From positions 186,001 to 250,000 of the forward strand of contig JBCAML010000018.1 of NCBI GenBank assembly GCA_038503075.1: a stretch of DNA of 64,000 nt. Reading direction: 5' to 3'. The first letter of the stretch is position 1, and each line of letters begins with the position of its first letter. Below are positions 10,382 through 23,060 of the stretch, one piece after another. Origin of the DNA: Gyromitra esculenta. Taxonomy: Eukaryota; Ascomycota; Pezizomycetes; Pezizales; Discinaceae. The translations under genes were made by a program, and so were the position numbers. A model generated the notes under the pieces. That model saw only the letters and a list, made by a program, of their open reading frames with translations. It was not told the origin of the DNA and ran no database searches.

Positions 10382-13300
10382 TTACGTTCTTCCCATCTAC
10401 ACTTTCTACCCCGAAGACCGACCCTTATGGGAATCGCGACTTGGATTCACCAATCCATTCTAAACATCTTCCCCTGCCTAACGCTGAGGAAACCTCTTGT
10501 CGAAGTTACTCCCGAGTGGCTCGATCAAAATTACCTACATAGCAACGCATCCCTCGCTCACCAGCCTCATCACGGCTCATCTGCCCCCGCTGCCCCTTCC
10601 AGGAATCGCCATCGCCTCCCCACACTTTCCCACCCGAGAAACCTTCGCGCAAGCCATCAGAGAGCACCCCCAGAAGCACTACAACCTGCTCCGACTCTAC
10701 ACAGATCGATGTCCTCCAGGAGAGCGAACGGGAAAATGAGGTAAAACTCAACACCGCCCGAATTCAAACCGACAACGCTCTCCAACACGCTGCCGAGCAA
10801 GACCAACAAGTCTCACAGTTCGATCCTAGTCTAAGCCCTTCTGTATCCCAGAAGGTGAACAGAGCTACTTAAACGAAAATCATTGTGATAAGAGTAGCAA
10901 AGTTTTCTACAGGTCCTACGGGGTCTAACTCAAGGCGAGTTAAGTGCGAGAATGTTTTACAGCGACGGCGACAGCGAGGATTCTGAGGTAGAATCGAGAT
11001 AGTATTAAAACAATACAACAGAAGTAAAGTGAGAACGTTGCTTGAGGAAAGAAAGAGAACAAGATACAAGCGAGCGAAATCCATCCTTAAATACCCCGCT
11101 TTCCAACCCTTATGACTCATAGCTAAAAATAACCAAAGACAAACGAAACACAAAGACATTGTAACCTTTAACCGAAACCACAATTCCTTACTAAATCCTT
11201 GACCCGATTAATCCTTTGTATCCGTGAAAATGAGTCATCGAAACCGCTGGTCTAATCGCCCAACTACGACAAGAGCGAAACGGCTCAATCCGCCATCCAA
11301 GCCCCCTCGCTCCACCTAATCTCACCGCTACCCCACCACCGCCAATCAATGCCCACCGCTCGGAAAGGATGCCAGATCCAGAGAAGTTTGACGGATCTCG
11401 AACCAAGCTCCCAGGTTCATACTCCAACTACGTTCCAAGTTAACCCTCAATCGAGACCGCTGCTAACGAGACCACAATGATACTTTACACTATCAATCGA
11501 CTAGAAGCGAGCAGCCCTGAACAGGTCCGTCACACGGTTCTCCCTCAGCCTCACCACCTGGAACAGCGCAGAAGAACTTATCGCCGCCTTAAACTGCCTT
11601 CGAGACCCTGCACCCAACCGGCACCGCTCGACGGGAACTCCATCAACTCCGTCAAGGGAAACGTGATTTCTCGGCTTATCTAGCCGACTTTCAAAGGATC
11701 ATGGGCCAGCTGAACTTTGACGAGAACTCCAAGATGGACGCCCTGGAACATGGCATGTCGGAAGAACTCAAAGAAGCAATGGTATTCGCACCCATCGCCC
11801 CCGCTAACCTCCCGGAGATGATCCTCACCCTTACTCGACTGGATAACCGTATCCGAGCCCGCAAGGCAGAAAAACGAGGAAACGCTCGTGATAACATGGG
11901 ACAATTCAGTGCTCCCGCCGCTTTCACTCCTGCATCCTCCTTCACCCCAGGAGGACTAGCCCCTATGGACCTATCCTTCGGGCGTACCAGCAATCTTTCT
12001 CGTCCTCCTCAAGACCAACGGTACACAATGGTTAACGGACGAAGAAAGCTCTCGGAGGAAGAGAAACAGTGGCGTCGCACCACTGGGAAATGCATGTTCT
12101 GCGCCGCTCCCGACCACTCATACGCCAACTGCCCCTCTGCCCCAAAAACCTACAATGAGAGGGGCACTCACTGCACCACCAGCCACCCGTACGCCCCCGG
12201 CCTCGTCCCTGCCACCACCACCACTCCCTCCTCAATTTTTCGCGTTAGAATCAGCAGACTCAGCCAACGAGTCTTTAAACTAGTACAACCAAGGTCGATC
12301 AGTGACCCTACCTTGGTTCAAAATTTCCTACCTTTATCTGCATTTTCAATTTCTGGGTTTTCGGTTTCTGGTGTAAGCGTGGAGGATCAATTGGATGGGG
12401 AACACTTTGTAATATCGTGCAATATTTCCCATAGCAATAAAATCATAAAAACACACGCTTTACTAGACACTGGAGCCTCCGGATTTGCATTTATTGATCA
12501 GAAGTTCGCGAGTCACCATTCCCTACCTCTTAGCCCCTTAAAAACCCCCCGCCAACTTGAAGTCATCGATGGTCGCCCTGTCGCCTCAGGAGATATTACG
12601 CACATCGCTAAACTCAATTTATCCATACAAAATCACCGAGAGCAAGCCCCCTGTTTTGTGACCCAATTAGGCCACTACCCGTTAGTCTTGGGCATACCAT
12701 GGATGAAACACCATGACGTGCAACTTCATTTCGCCCACAAACGCATTGAGTTTAACTCTAAACTCTGCACCACTCACTCGCGCCCTCACTCCCCCATCGT
12801 TAGCCTCCCCATCGATCCCCGCTCCTCCCAGACTAAACATGTCATTTATTGGCGCTGCCAGCTTCAGAATCCTCACTAGGAAGCGCAGCCACCAAGCTTA
12901 CGCCATGTCGCTCTATGAAATAAACAAACTCATAGACAAAGAAAAGACCAAGCGAAGAATGGAAATCAATTATCCCAACCGAGTACTCACGAATTCCTGG
13001 ACATGTTCGACAAAGCAAAAGCACAAGGACTACCCCCATGCCGCCCTACGATCATAAGATACAATTAATGGAAGGGAAGGATGCACCATTCGGACCACTC
13101 TACGGAATGTCGAGAGAGGAACTTATTGTCCTCAAAAAATACATCGAAGACAACCTAGAGAAGGGTTTCATCCGTGCCAATTCTTCTCCCGCTGGCTCCC
13201 CTGTACTCTTTATAAAGAAGGCGGATGGCTCCTCTCCAACTATGTGTTGATTATAGAGGCCTAAACGCCATCACCGTCAAAGATCGCTATACTTCTCCTC

Positions 13301-15936
13301 TCATACGAAACCCTCGATAGACTGGCCAAAGCTCAATGGTACACAAAACTCGATCTCCGCGAGGGTTATCATCGATCCGAATCGCCGAAGGGGAGGAGTG
13401 GAAGACTGCCTTCCGAACCCGTTATGGACTCTATGAATACCAGGTCATGCCATTCGGGTTAACCAATGCCCCCGGTACTTTCCAACGTTTTGTAAACGAT
13501 TGCCTCACCGAATACCTAGATATCTTTTGTACAGCCTACCTAGACGACATCCTCATCTACAGTGATACCTTCGCTGAGCACCAGGTTCATGTCCGAAAGG
13601 TTCTACAAATGCTCAAAGACAATGATATCCTTCTCAAACCCGAGAAGTGTGAGTTCGAGGTGCAAACAACTAAATATCTAGGCCTAATCCTCACCCCGAT
13701 GGCATCAAGATGGACGAAGAAAAGTTAAGAGCCGTCAGAGAATGGGGGACCCCAAAGAGCGTCAAAGATGTTCAGGCATTCTTAGGATTTGCTAATTTTT
13801 ACCGACGGTTTATCCCGCTTTCGGACTCGCTCGCCACTCACTGCCCTCACAAAAAAGGAATAAACTTCGAATGGACTGTCGAAGCTGACATCGCTTTTAA
13901 CAATCTGAAATATGCCTTCACCACCGCCCCTATCCTCATTCACTTTGATCCCGATAAAAATCATGGAAACCGACGCCTGATTTCGTATCGTGAGCCCTGT
14001 CCCAATACGACGACGCAGAGTTCTACACCCGGTAGCCTTCTTTTCAAAAAAAGCACTCACCTGCAGAGTGCAACTATGAAATCTACGACAAGGAGCTACT
14101 TGCCATCATCCGAGTCTTTGAAGAATGGTGTCCGGAACTTGAGGGTTCAAAACACCCAATCGACGTCATCAGTGATCACAAAAACCTTGAGTACTTCATG
14201 AGTACCAAGCAACTCAACCGCCGTCAAGCCAGATGGGCTGAATACCTATCACGCTTTGATTTTGTTATCATGTATAGACAAGGAAGTCAGGGGGGAAAGC
14301 CGGATGTGTTGACCAGGAGATCAGGAGATCTCCCCAAGGAAGGGGATGAACGATTAGCACATCAGAGCCAAGTAGTGCTAAAGAAGGAGAACCTTGACCC
14401 TAAGCTAAGTTTGTTGTCGGCTTCTTTATCAAATGAAGCCGCTGAACTGGACGCCCCCCTGAAAAAATTATTCTTAGAGGGATATATCGCTGACAAGTTC
14501 CCGGAAAAGATACTCCTGGCACTAAAGAACAAGGATCGACAATCGAAGGAAATAACTCTAAGTGAATGCACGGAGGAAAATAACCAGTTATACTATCGGG
14601 GAAAACTCTACGTACCCGATACCGACCCTCTCCGCCTAGAGCTTATCAGAAGACACCATGATGCCCCTGCCGCAGGTCACCCAGGACGAGACAAAACCTT
14701 CGAGCTAATAAGTAGAAGTTTTTACTGGCCAAAGATGAGAGAATCTATCGGACGATACGTACGTAACTGTCATACATGCCAAAAAGCTAAACCAATCACC
14801 CAACGCACGCAAGGAGTTCTCCGCCCATTACCGATCCCAAATCGTCCCTGGCAAGAGATCTCAATGGATTTTGTCACAGGCCTTCCAGAATCCGAGGGTT
14901 ACGATGCTATTCTAGTCATCGTAGATCGTTTGTCAAAAATGCGACATTTGATCCCCTGTAATACTACAGTCAATTCACGGGACGTCGCTGACCTATATTT
15001 ACAACACGTCTGGAAGCTTCATGGGTTACCTACGCACATCACTTCTGATCGAGGCACGCAGTTCACAGCCCATTTCTGGAAGGAACTTTGTAAACACTTA
15101 GGAATTCAAGCCCGAATGTCCACCGCATTTCATCCAGAGACCGACGGACAAACAGAACGACTGAACGCGTTATGGAACAATACCTGCGCTCCTACGTATC
15201 CTATCAACAAGAAGACTGGAGTAAATGGTTACCGATGGCAGAATTCTCTGCTAATAACCAGGAATCAGCTAGTACCAAAGTCTCGCCTTTCTTTGCGAAC
15301 TATGGCTACCACCCTCGTTTTGATACTTCCATCATCCCTTCTACAGTAATTGCCCAAAGCCTAGATTCCTCTACCTTTGCAACTACAATGCAAGACTTAT
15401 ACGATTATCTCCGAACGCAAATACGAACAGCCCAGGATGTCCAGGAAACCTCTATCAATAAGACCGAACCCCTGCTCCAGCATACCAAGTCGATGATCAA
15501 GTGTTCATATCGATGAAAAATATCCGGACTGTTCGCAATGCTCGGAAACTTGACTGGAAGTGGATGGGACCCTACCACGTAAAAAAGATAGTATCACCCT
15601 TTGCTTACGAAATTAACCTTCCACCTTCAGTCAAATATCATCCTGTTTTTCACGTCTCGCTTCTTAAGTTTACTGCCCATGACCCTCTTCCAAGACAAGT
15701 TATACCCCCACCGCCTCCGATTGTAGTCAATGAACAGGAGGAATATTTTATTGAGAAAATCCTCGAACAACGGGTACCGTGGACAACAGCAATACCTGGT
15801 CGTGTGGATCTTACGCCACCCTACCCAGGAACCCGCCAAAGATCTTCGGACACTACTGCCCTCGATGTATTTTTAACCACGACGACTACTACCAATCCTA
15901 AGGTTCGCAGGAGCTCACGCTTAAAACGGGGGCTAC
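10382..15936 (+). pseudogene. decayed gag-pol of the gypsy element
   Basis: Gag begins before the solo LTR and resumes at 11230. Its CCHC knuckle CMFCAAPDHSYANC lies near 12093. The protease motif is LLDTGASG (near 12462). The RT pieces are at 13038-13240 and 13336-13700 and include [13 protein letters not shown]. RNase H remnants and the end of the RT-connection follow to 14340. Integrase (14640-15180) has the H-H-C-C finger and D, D, E motifs ([29 protein letters not shown]). A truncated chromodomain-like end runs to 15956. Single-base indels break the frame near 12880, 13000, 13230, 13305, 13370, 13700, 13820, 13950-14060 and 15170. Confidence 0.9.
10811..11229 (-). mobile_element. solo LTR A inside gypsy gag
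   Basis: An inverted copy of the same LTR, bounded by TCTCACAG and CCGTGAAA on the + strand. The flanks are ACAAG and ATGAG, which fit one ancestral ACGAG duplication with a transition in each copy. Removing it rejoins gag reading frame across the site, so it is a secondary insertion. Confidence 0.85.
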
Positions 15937-16340
15937 TTTCACGGATTAAGGATTAGGTATAGGGTTAGGTTTCGGTTCGATAGCTGTCATGGATTTTGGG
16001 TTGTTGTATAATGTTATTGTATTTCAGTTGTCATCGGTTATCAGATTTCTAAGAAAAGCGGGGTATTTAAAGGGTGGATTTCGCTTGTGTTTTACTCTTC
16101 TTTTCTTCTCTCTTTAAGAACGTTCTCGTTCACTTCTACCTGTATTACTTTAATACTACCTCGCTCTATCTCAGAACTTTCGCTGTCATCGCGAAACTTC
16201 GCCGATACTTCGCCTTGAAATATACCCACTGTAGAATCTGTAGAAACGCTGCACTCCTCGAACGCGTTAGTTTCTTGTTTAAGAAGACTGCTCACCTTTA
16301 GGGATACTAAAGGGCTTAACGAGAGACTGAACCAGTGAGA
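15937..16340 (+). repeat. right LTR of gypsy element
   Basis: Matches the left LTR along its full length and ends CAGTGAGA directly before the TACAA duplication. The pol frame runs into its first bases. Confidence 0.9.
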
Positions 16341-16934
16341 TACAACCTCTTCGATTGAAAGTTCACCACCACCTTTTGCGTTGCAACGGCGTTACACACA
16401 GCCAAAAGTCTCTAAAGACTTCCGCTTCATTTCATTATTCCGCTCACAAAAACAAGTTGGATCCTTGTTTTAACACTACCACTCCGATCACATGTCTTCG
16501 TAAGACACAGCAAGTTAATCTTTACACCTCTCTTCCCCTCTCTCCAAAGAGGCTGCTTCTACCACTCCTGCTTTCCTCTCGCAACCGCCACATAACCAAG
16601 AACCCCCTCACCATCGAAACGGCAGAGAGCTGACACTTCTCCTCCATCACCACCTGTTTTTTCCCACCCCACTAATTGGATCTCTATAGTCCAAAATAAG
16701 GATAACGGGATTAGCCACCCTCAAGACAATTCTCGCTCTCACAGGCTGACGAACTGAATCTCGTCGACTTCACCTCCCTCCTTAACATGATCCAGCATCT
16801 ACAAAGTGAGGTTACCCTACTGAAAGAGGCTGCTAAGAGTCCAAGCACCTCTCCCGGACATGTTTCCAGAGTCTCCAACTCTAAGAAACAAGAGCGCACC
16901 TTCTCACAAGAGGAAAGCCGCCCCAAGACCACCT

Positions 16935-17344
16935 TCTCACTGCCAGTCCCTCGTTGCCCCTTCAGTATCCCTGAGGAGAGCAGTGCTACTTAAGCGAGGT
17001 ACTAATACGTTCGAAGAGTGCAGTGTTTCTACAAGTTCTACGAGGGATCTATCTCGGCGAGATAAGTGTGGCGAAGGGACAAATGGCAGCGAGGTAGAAC
17101 CGAGATGGTATTCGACAATTACAAGAGAAGGTAAACGAGAACGTTGCTTAAGGAAAGAAAAAGAAGAAGAACGGAGACAACCAAAAGCCCTTCTTAAATA
17201 CCCCGCTTTTCAGTAGCACCAACAACAACCCGACAGCAACCGAAACACAAAGACATTATTACACCAACCTAAAACATAGCCGAACAACAAAGACATTATA
17301 CAACCATCCGAACCACAACTCCTTCCCTAAATCAATCCATGAAA
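16935..17344 (-). mobile_element. solo LTR B
   Basis: An inverted LTR copy bounded by TCTCACTG and CCATGAAA, with an exact CACCT duplication at 16930-16934 and 17345-17349. It interrupts the Pro/Ala-rich region of the LINE ORF1. Confidence 0.88.
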
Positions 17345-18320
17345 CACCTGCACCACCAAGTGCTCCTCCTGCTCCTGCTCCTGCTGCTGCAATTCCTGCT
17401 CCTCCTGCCCCAAAGCCTTCAGAATGGGCCTGCGTGGCCGCCAAAGAAACCCAAGAGAAAACCCCAACCAGTAAAGGCCAAACAGGATGCTAACGCTCCT
17501 GCTCCTAAGACTTCATCTTCCTTTCCCACAACATCTCCCACCACGCGCGCCGCCGTTTAATTGTTAAACGCGACGGCACTCCACTTTCTCAAGGGTTACC
17601 CACTTAACTCGAGATAAACTCAACTCTGCCATTGGTTCCATCACCATCCAGTCTGTGGCAATAGACACACATTCCCAGAATGTGTCGTTGACGGTCATGA
17701 ACAACATGTTTGCCAACACCCACTATAGGAAAGTTGGCCAATTTCTTCACCTAATCCCAGGAGCTCACTCCCTACACCTTGATGAACCATTGCACCAACT
17801 TGTTGTACATGGTATTCCCACTTCTATGGAGCCCTCTGCTATTCAGCAAGAACTCTGCAACTTCAACCCTGGCATTATTATGGACATTCCCCCCAGGTGG
17901 CTCACTCTACCTGAAAAACGAAGAGGGAAAACAGTTTCCTCCATTGTCATCACACTCTGTGGCCCCAAAGCTAATGAGATCGCTAATCGCACTCGCTTAT
18001 CTGCCTTCTCTACCACTGTTAGATCCGAACACAAACTCCGCTTTGGACCCTCCACCCAGTGCTCCCAATGCCACAAATTTGGACACCACACAAATAAATG
18101 CCCCAATCAACCATGCTGTCGCTGGTATCTTGGACTTCATCCTACTGCTGCTCCCAGCTGCCCCACACTCTCTTGCTCAACCAAAGGCCGCCCCTGCTCT
18201 CACACTCTTGTCCAGTGTGTCAACTGCGACGGACCCCATGAGTCACACCTGAACAGCTGCCCATCACGCCCTTCTAAGGCCTCACCGCCCCCTCTGGCAG
18301 ATGACCAGATGGACCTTTAG
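17345..18320 (+). pseudogene. LINE ORF1 (Gag-like) remnant with CCHC knuckles
   Basis: After a Pro/Ala-rich segment, the frame open to 18320 ends in three zinc-knuckle-like units: CSQCHKFGHHTNKC, a degenerate CCRW-H-C unit, and CVNCDGPHESHLNSC. This arrangement is typical of ORF1 proteins of fungal Tad1/I-group LINEs. Earlier parts of ORF1 lie at about 16740-16934 (helical EVTLLKEAAK). Stops near 17490-17600 and the LTR insertion show it is not functional. No ORF2 follows. Confidence 0.75.
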
Positions 18321-18591
18321 GTCATTTTACTTATACTCGCTCAACCCTAACTAACTTTGAATGGAATTTTTCCTGGCTGCTCTTTACTTCCATTGCGGCT
18401 TCACTGTGGACCTACTTCTACTGTTTCTCATTGTTTTTTAGCTGTTGTTTGCAAGTCTCTTTACTTTCACAGGCATTTGTTGTCAATTTTTCCCTGCACT
18501 GTTAAGTCGTTTATCGCAGGAACATCATCTTGTTCTGTTGGAAGTACTTGGTTCGCTTTTCTTTTGTGTTCTCTATGTTACTCTCACGGTC

Positions 18592-18991
18592 GGCTTCTCG
18601 TTAAGCGCTTCAGTATCCCTGAAGGTGAGCAGTGCTACTTAAGCGGAAAACCAATACGTTCAAAGAGTGTGGTATGGTCTACAGGTCCTAAGAAGGGTAT
18701 ACTTCAAGGCGAAGTATCGACGATGTTTCACAGCGGCAGCAGGGATTCTGAGGTAGAATCGAAGTGGAATTATAACGAATACAGCAGAAGTGAAACGAGA
18801 ACGTTGCTTAAAGAGAGAAAAAGAAGAACAACAAGCGAACAAAATCCACCGCTTAAATACCCTGCTTTTTTCCAAACAAATCCAATAACCAAAACCAACC
18901 GAAGAACAATAGCATTATAACCAAAAGCCTGAGACCTATAACGTCCATCGCACCAAAACCTAAACCTATCCTCAATCCTTAATCCGTGAAA
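18592..18991 (-). mobile_element. solo LTR C
   Basis: An inverted LTR copy bounded by TCTCACGG and CCGTGAAA, with an exact GTTAC duplication at 18587-18591 and 18992-18996. It lies in the 3' untranslated part of the nested LINE. Confidence 0.9.
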
Positions 18992-19116
18992 GTTACCCAG
19001 GCGGATAAGGGTGTTTATTTGGTGGGGATAGGTTTTTGACTTCATAACCTTCATGTTGCATAAGCGGTTTTGTACCTAGAAACAATAATCAAATGATTTA
19101 AACAAAAACAAAAAAA

Positions 19117-19132
19117 ACTGGATGCAGGCCCC
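19117..19132. repeat. right target-site duplication of nested LINE
   Basis: A perfect repeat of 9939-9954, located directly after the A-rich LINE tail. Confidence 0.75.
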
Positions 19133-22100
19133 TACTGCGCGGTCACTTATTGTCAGAGCCTTGTACTCCTCGTGCTCTAACATAAGCACCTAAAAATGCC
19201 TCTCAGTGACAAAGTTTTTTAATTCGTCCCGCAGCAGCGCTTCAAAATTTGGTTGGCGAAAGCCTTACCCTTGTTTTCAGGTACTTATTCCAGAGCACAA
19301 GTAGAGGCAGGAGTGTGGAGATGGGACGCCAAGGTTTATCGTTCGGTGAGGTCACCATAGAAATAACGCGAGACTCATTCTAGGTAGGGATCGGACTTGT
19401 AATAATACCGTATTGTAATGTATTGTATTTTATATATTATACAGTATTATAAGATAAAATACGGTGGATAAAATACATACTAGTACTGATATAGGTTAAG
19501 GTATGGTTAACTGCCAGTTTTTTTAGGGGGGTTCTAGGCCTCGACGGGGAAAAAGGGGCCCAGTCAGGCAGCCCCGGCTTGGGAGTGGTCTGTGCGGGTA
19601 TGTATCGTATTATTGATACAATACAATACTCGTAAAATACCTATTTTACCGATCCTTAATTCTAGGTATCTTCACACCCTTGTCACGCGACGGTAGTCTT
19701 GACAGCTGTATTTAATAGTCTCTTTTTGGCTTTTGTTTCCTTCTTCCGATCATTATTGGAATAAATATCCTGTTTGGCTTCTTGTCTTTAGTCCAAGTGC
19801 TTAAGTGCCAGGCCTTGAATACGGAGGCCTCAGACTCACACCCCGGCCCCTAGTACCAACTACCGAGACCATACTTACACCAAGAGAGCACCCAAGCAGC
19901 ATGCAAGCTTAGTGTGTCGGCCGCGGAAGCTTAAGTCGGTGGGTGACACCGTTTCACAAATGTCTTACTGCGAACGAGAAAATATTTGTGGAACAAGTCA
20001 CATCACCCATAAGATACAATTGACGGCCACGCTATAGTTTATATACCCGCCCAGAACACCACCTATCTCATAAAATCAATAGACATATCAAAACTTCTTC
20101 CAATAAATTAAAACCAAGTCTAATTTATAGTTTATCCACAGGAGATTTTGACCATCACTTTCCTGTTAGTTTTGGGGGTACAAGAATTAATTAGCGCAGG
20201 TGGTGCGTTCCCCACAGTTTGGAATTGGCGGTAATTCTGACGTGTTGTGGGTTGCAACGAAGCTTAGAAGTCGCATAGCAACCGCAACAGCCCGGTCTAA
20301 AAAAAGATACCCTGCTGTCACAGTAGGGGAGCTGCTGAATCTCCCTAGTAGACAATTGCTGTTACAGTCAGTATTTAATATCAGATAAGTTCCGGTTCTA
20401 ATCTAGTGTCATCCGCAAAAGAAAACCCGTGAAGGCAATTGTGATGCAAGTGATCGATTACGATCATAACTAGGAATGTAGCAACGTAGTTAGTTTTCAC
20501 GCAGCTTTTAGCATATCCTCAATGGCGAGGCATACAGACAGCAGGCAGGTACCTATTTACAACAGCCATAGTTAGTTACTGTAGAGTGTTTCCGGTAGCT
20601 AGTCTCGCAATCAGACATTCATTCGCTAAACCCAAGATATTTGGTGGAGCTCTTCCACAATCCGTCAACACCCAATATAGGAAAGGATTGTCACGTGACA
20701 ACTCGGCAGCGAGACTACCCGGTAGCTGTCGCTGTGAGCATAACTTAGGTCTGCTTTCCTACTTGCTAAATGTTTGCTTGCTTGCTTGTATGGTCAATAT
20801 TCAAGACTTTGAAAGAAGAGATGGCAAAACCTCCGTGAAGTGGTGCGTATATTGTAGGTAAGGGCCACATTTCTGTTGTAGGTCATGCAGTCTGGTTTAA
20901 GCATCAAGTGACATTGAGGTGCTTGAAAGGTAGACTTATGGTTGGCGCTAGACAGTTATAATCGAAGACGATATGACCTGCATCAGCCCTAACCCTGTTA
21001 GCCACTCACCACTATTCCATACAACCGTATTTCCAAAAATTATCGTTGGATATCCGCATTCGGGTATGTATGTAAAAATCGGAAAACTTTAATCCCTGTT
21101 CCCATAGAAATCAATACGGGAACAGAGATTAAAGTTTTCCGATTTTTATGGCCATGTCCAAGTATCTGCAGTCTCCAGGAGATATTTAATATAGCGTGAT
21201 AGCCCTTCTCCAGCTCCCATTTTACCCTCTCTCCACATCGTTTTATCCGTAAGATATATCCAATGCGTTATACCAATCGAAAACTAAGTTTGGCTATGAC
21301 ACGTAGTCTCTCACCTCTCTCGATCTGAAGAAACCGATAAATATTTGGGTGTTTTGAGCTCTCAAGGTATGTTGGGAGTGATAGTCAGGAATTCACACGC
21401 GGTATCGCAGATGAATATTTAGCTTTCTTGAATTAGGTTGGTAGAGATGCAAGCCCATCCACCGCCTTATCTTTCAACCAAAAAAGTACATAGTATCCGC
21501 CATTGCTCCAGCGTGTTTCGCCAAGCCACGCAAACATTTTGGCTCGGCAACCACTCATGTCATGTCACTCGATTTTATAACGAGTGATAATGTTGAAATA
21601 TATCGAATAATTGACTTAATTATTTAGTACAGCGCGCCCTTAGAGCTCAGTATTTATACTAAAAAAGCCTTTGTCTTCCGGCTACAAAGAACTGCGAGAA
21701 CTCCCACTGATTCCGGGTACCCTTTGTTCACTGCTTTGTCCAAATGCGCCCCCAATTAGGAAGCTGTTCTACAACAGATAATATGCGATTTTAGATTACC
21801 GCTTATCAGCGCATTCTATCCACAGGAACTCTTCTTGGCTCTAACGAATGATTTTCGATGATTGAATATGCATGAATAGCGCAATTAAGAGCCAAATGTA
21901 TGGCATGTGAATACTCGGCCGCTATGCTATTCCAAGAGCAAGCTCACATTCTACGTAGAGCCTCTTGAAAAGATGAAGTTGTTGTTGATAAATGAATGAA
22001 TATGGGGTGGTATCTTCTGCACACATCGGATGATACAATAAAATACTGTCTTGTTTGCAGCCCGTTTTCCGTCATACTTAGTTTTAGTGTACGACTATGG

Positions 22101-22449
22101 CTGAGTAGGTAGCAATTGTGTGTGTGGTTGGGTTAAGCGAGCCTTTTTTAGCCAACATAACCCTCACCACGGCTTGAAAGCTTTCATCCCCATCCCCGCG
22201 TCACCCCCCCTTCGCTCTTCAGTCTCACAACCGGTGCCATGATCGTGGAGGTTGTCAGTCCATATGCAGCGGCGAGAACTGGGCCCAAGCCAACACCATG
22301 TCATACAAGAGAGAACGATGTTGCTAAACTTCAATTCAACGAAGCCTCTTAGCACAGTTATTTAAGTGAGGTCTTCAACCCCCACGCCAATATATTCACG
22401 TCGCATCCACAGCATTCGCTTCATAAATCAGTAAGTGCGACAAAGTAAC
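19133..22449. other. gene-poor intergenic region
   Basis: No supported gene. An A/T-rich stretch at about 19380-19670 has loosely inverted ends (GGATCGG with GTATTGTA-type motifs) and may be an old MITE. A clear foldback lies at 21073-21148. The remaining open frames are short and motif-free. Confidence 0.55.
21073..21148. repeat. 31-bp perfect-arm foldback
   Basis: The arms 21073-21103 and 21118-21148 match at 30 of 31 positions as inverted copies, around a 14-nt loop. It begins TAAAAATCGGAAAAC. It could be a miniature foldback transposon or a hairpin-forming sequence. There is no T-run that would make it look like a terminator. Confidence 0.85.
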
Positions 22450-22569
22450 GTGTTCGGTCATAGAACGATGAGAATGAGCCATCCCGTCCGCTCTGGCATA
22501 TCCAAGCATCGTATCGCCTGGTTAGTACTGCAGTGGGTGACCATGTGGGAATCACAGGTACTGAACTCG
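22450..22569 (+). rRNA. 5S ribosomal RNA, copy 1
   Basis: A 120-nt sequence with the conserved 5S blocks CCCGTCCGCTC and GGTTAGTACTG-GTGGGTGACCA. The ends pair as helix I (GTTCGGT with ACTGAAC). It is identical to 42479-42598 except for one base (A instead of C in GAATCxCAGG), which leaves one mismatch in the CCTGG/CCAGG helix. Flanking sequences are unrelated, as expected for dispersed 5S genes. A T-run follows within about 10 nt, suitable for Pol III termination. Confidence 0.85.
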
Positions 22570-23060
22570 CTTTAATTTTTTACCGTTCCTATTTTAATTC
22601 CATCGCCGGGATAGGGTCACCCGATATTGCAGAGAGGTTTAGCCGCCTCGCAATTAGAGATAGAGCTAATGCTCGTAAACGTAGACGGGTACATTTAGTT
22701 GCTCGACTTTCCCGTGGAGTACCCCCTTTGGAGTTCTATAGTGGGCTAATATTTTGTTTTGAAGCCATCCAGTGCATCCCGGAATATTCATTACGGATCC
22801 AGAAATCTGGGATGAAAAGGTTGAAGGACTGGAGAAGAAAAGATACCAAATCCCTCTCTGCACTCCGATGCAAGTTTATAACCCTAACCAGATTCGTTTT
22901 AATTTTAAATAGAAATTCATCAATTTATAAGTATAGGTAAAGGCGACCACCACCAGCCCAAGGACATAGCCCCGAGAGGAAGGTCGGTACTTGGCAAATA
23001 TTCTGACGGCGGTGTTGCGGCGTCCTGATTTGGTTATCTAATTTCGGATAACGACATCAA
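22570..23060. other. intergenic, nothing recognised
   Basis: An open frame that begins inside the 5S gene continues to 22940 without recognisable motifs. I do not call it. Confidence 0.45.

Larger units (their letters stand above)
9976..16340 (+). mobile_element. Ty3/gypsy (chromovirus-like) LTR retrotransposon, decayed
   Basis: Flanked by a perfect 5-bp target duplication TACAA (9971-9975 and 16341-16345). It has two LTRs of about 405 bp that look roughly 90-93% alike by eye. The order gag, protease, RT, RNase H, integrase marks Ty3/gypsy. An acidic-proline tail with a chromodomain-like start suggests a chromovirus. A 3' polypurine stretch (AAAACGGGGGC) lies just before the right LTR. No TGG primer-binding site is visible after the left LTR. 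Coding frames are broken at many points and a solo LTR of the same family sits inside gag, so the element is dead. Confidence 0.92.
9955..19116 (+). mobile_element. old ORF1-only LINE split by a gypsy element and solo LTRs
   Basis: The LINE pieces are 9955-9970, 16341-16934, 17345-18591 and 18992-19116, followed by an A-rich tail (about 19099-19117) and the repeated 16-mer ACTGGATGCAGGCCCC. With later insertions removed, the element is only about 2 kb. It contains a decayed ORF1 with CCHC knuckles and no endonuclease or reverse transcriptase. It is flanked by a perfect 16-bp duplication, so it is either a non-autonomous ORF1-only element or an internally deleted copy. Confidence 0.7.

Noticed and set aside
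16935..18991. A two-LTR element on the minus strand formed by solo LTRs B and C with a captured LINE ORF1
   Set aside because: Each LTR has its own different 5-bp duplication (CACCT and GTTAC), so they are two independent solo insertions.
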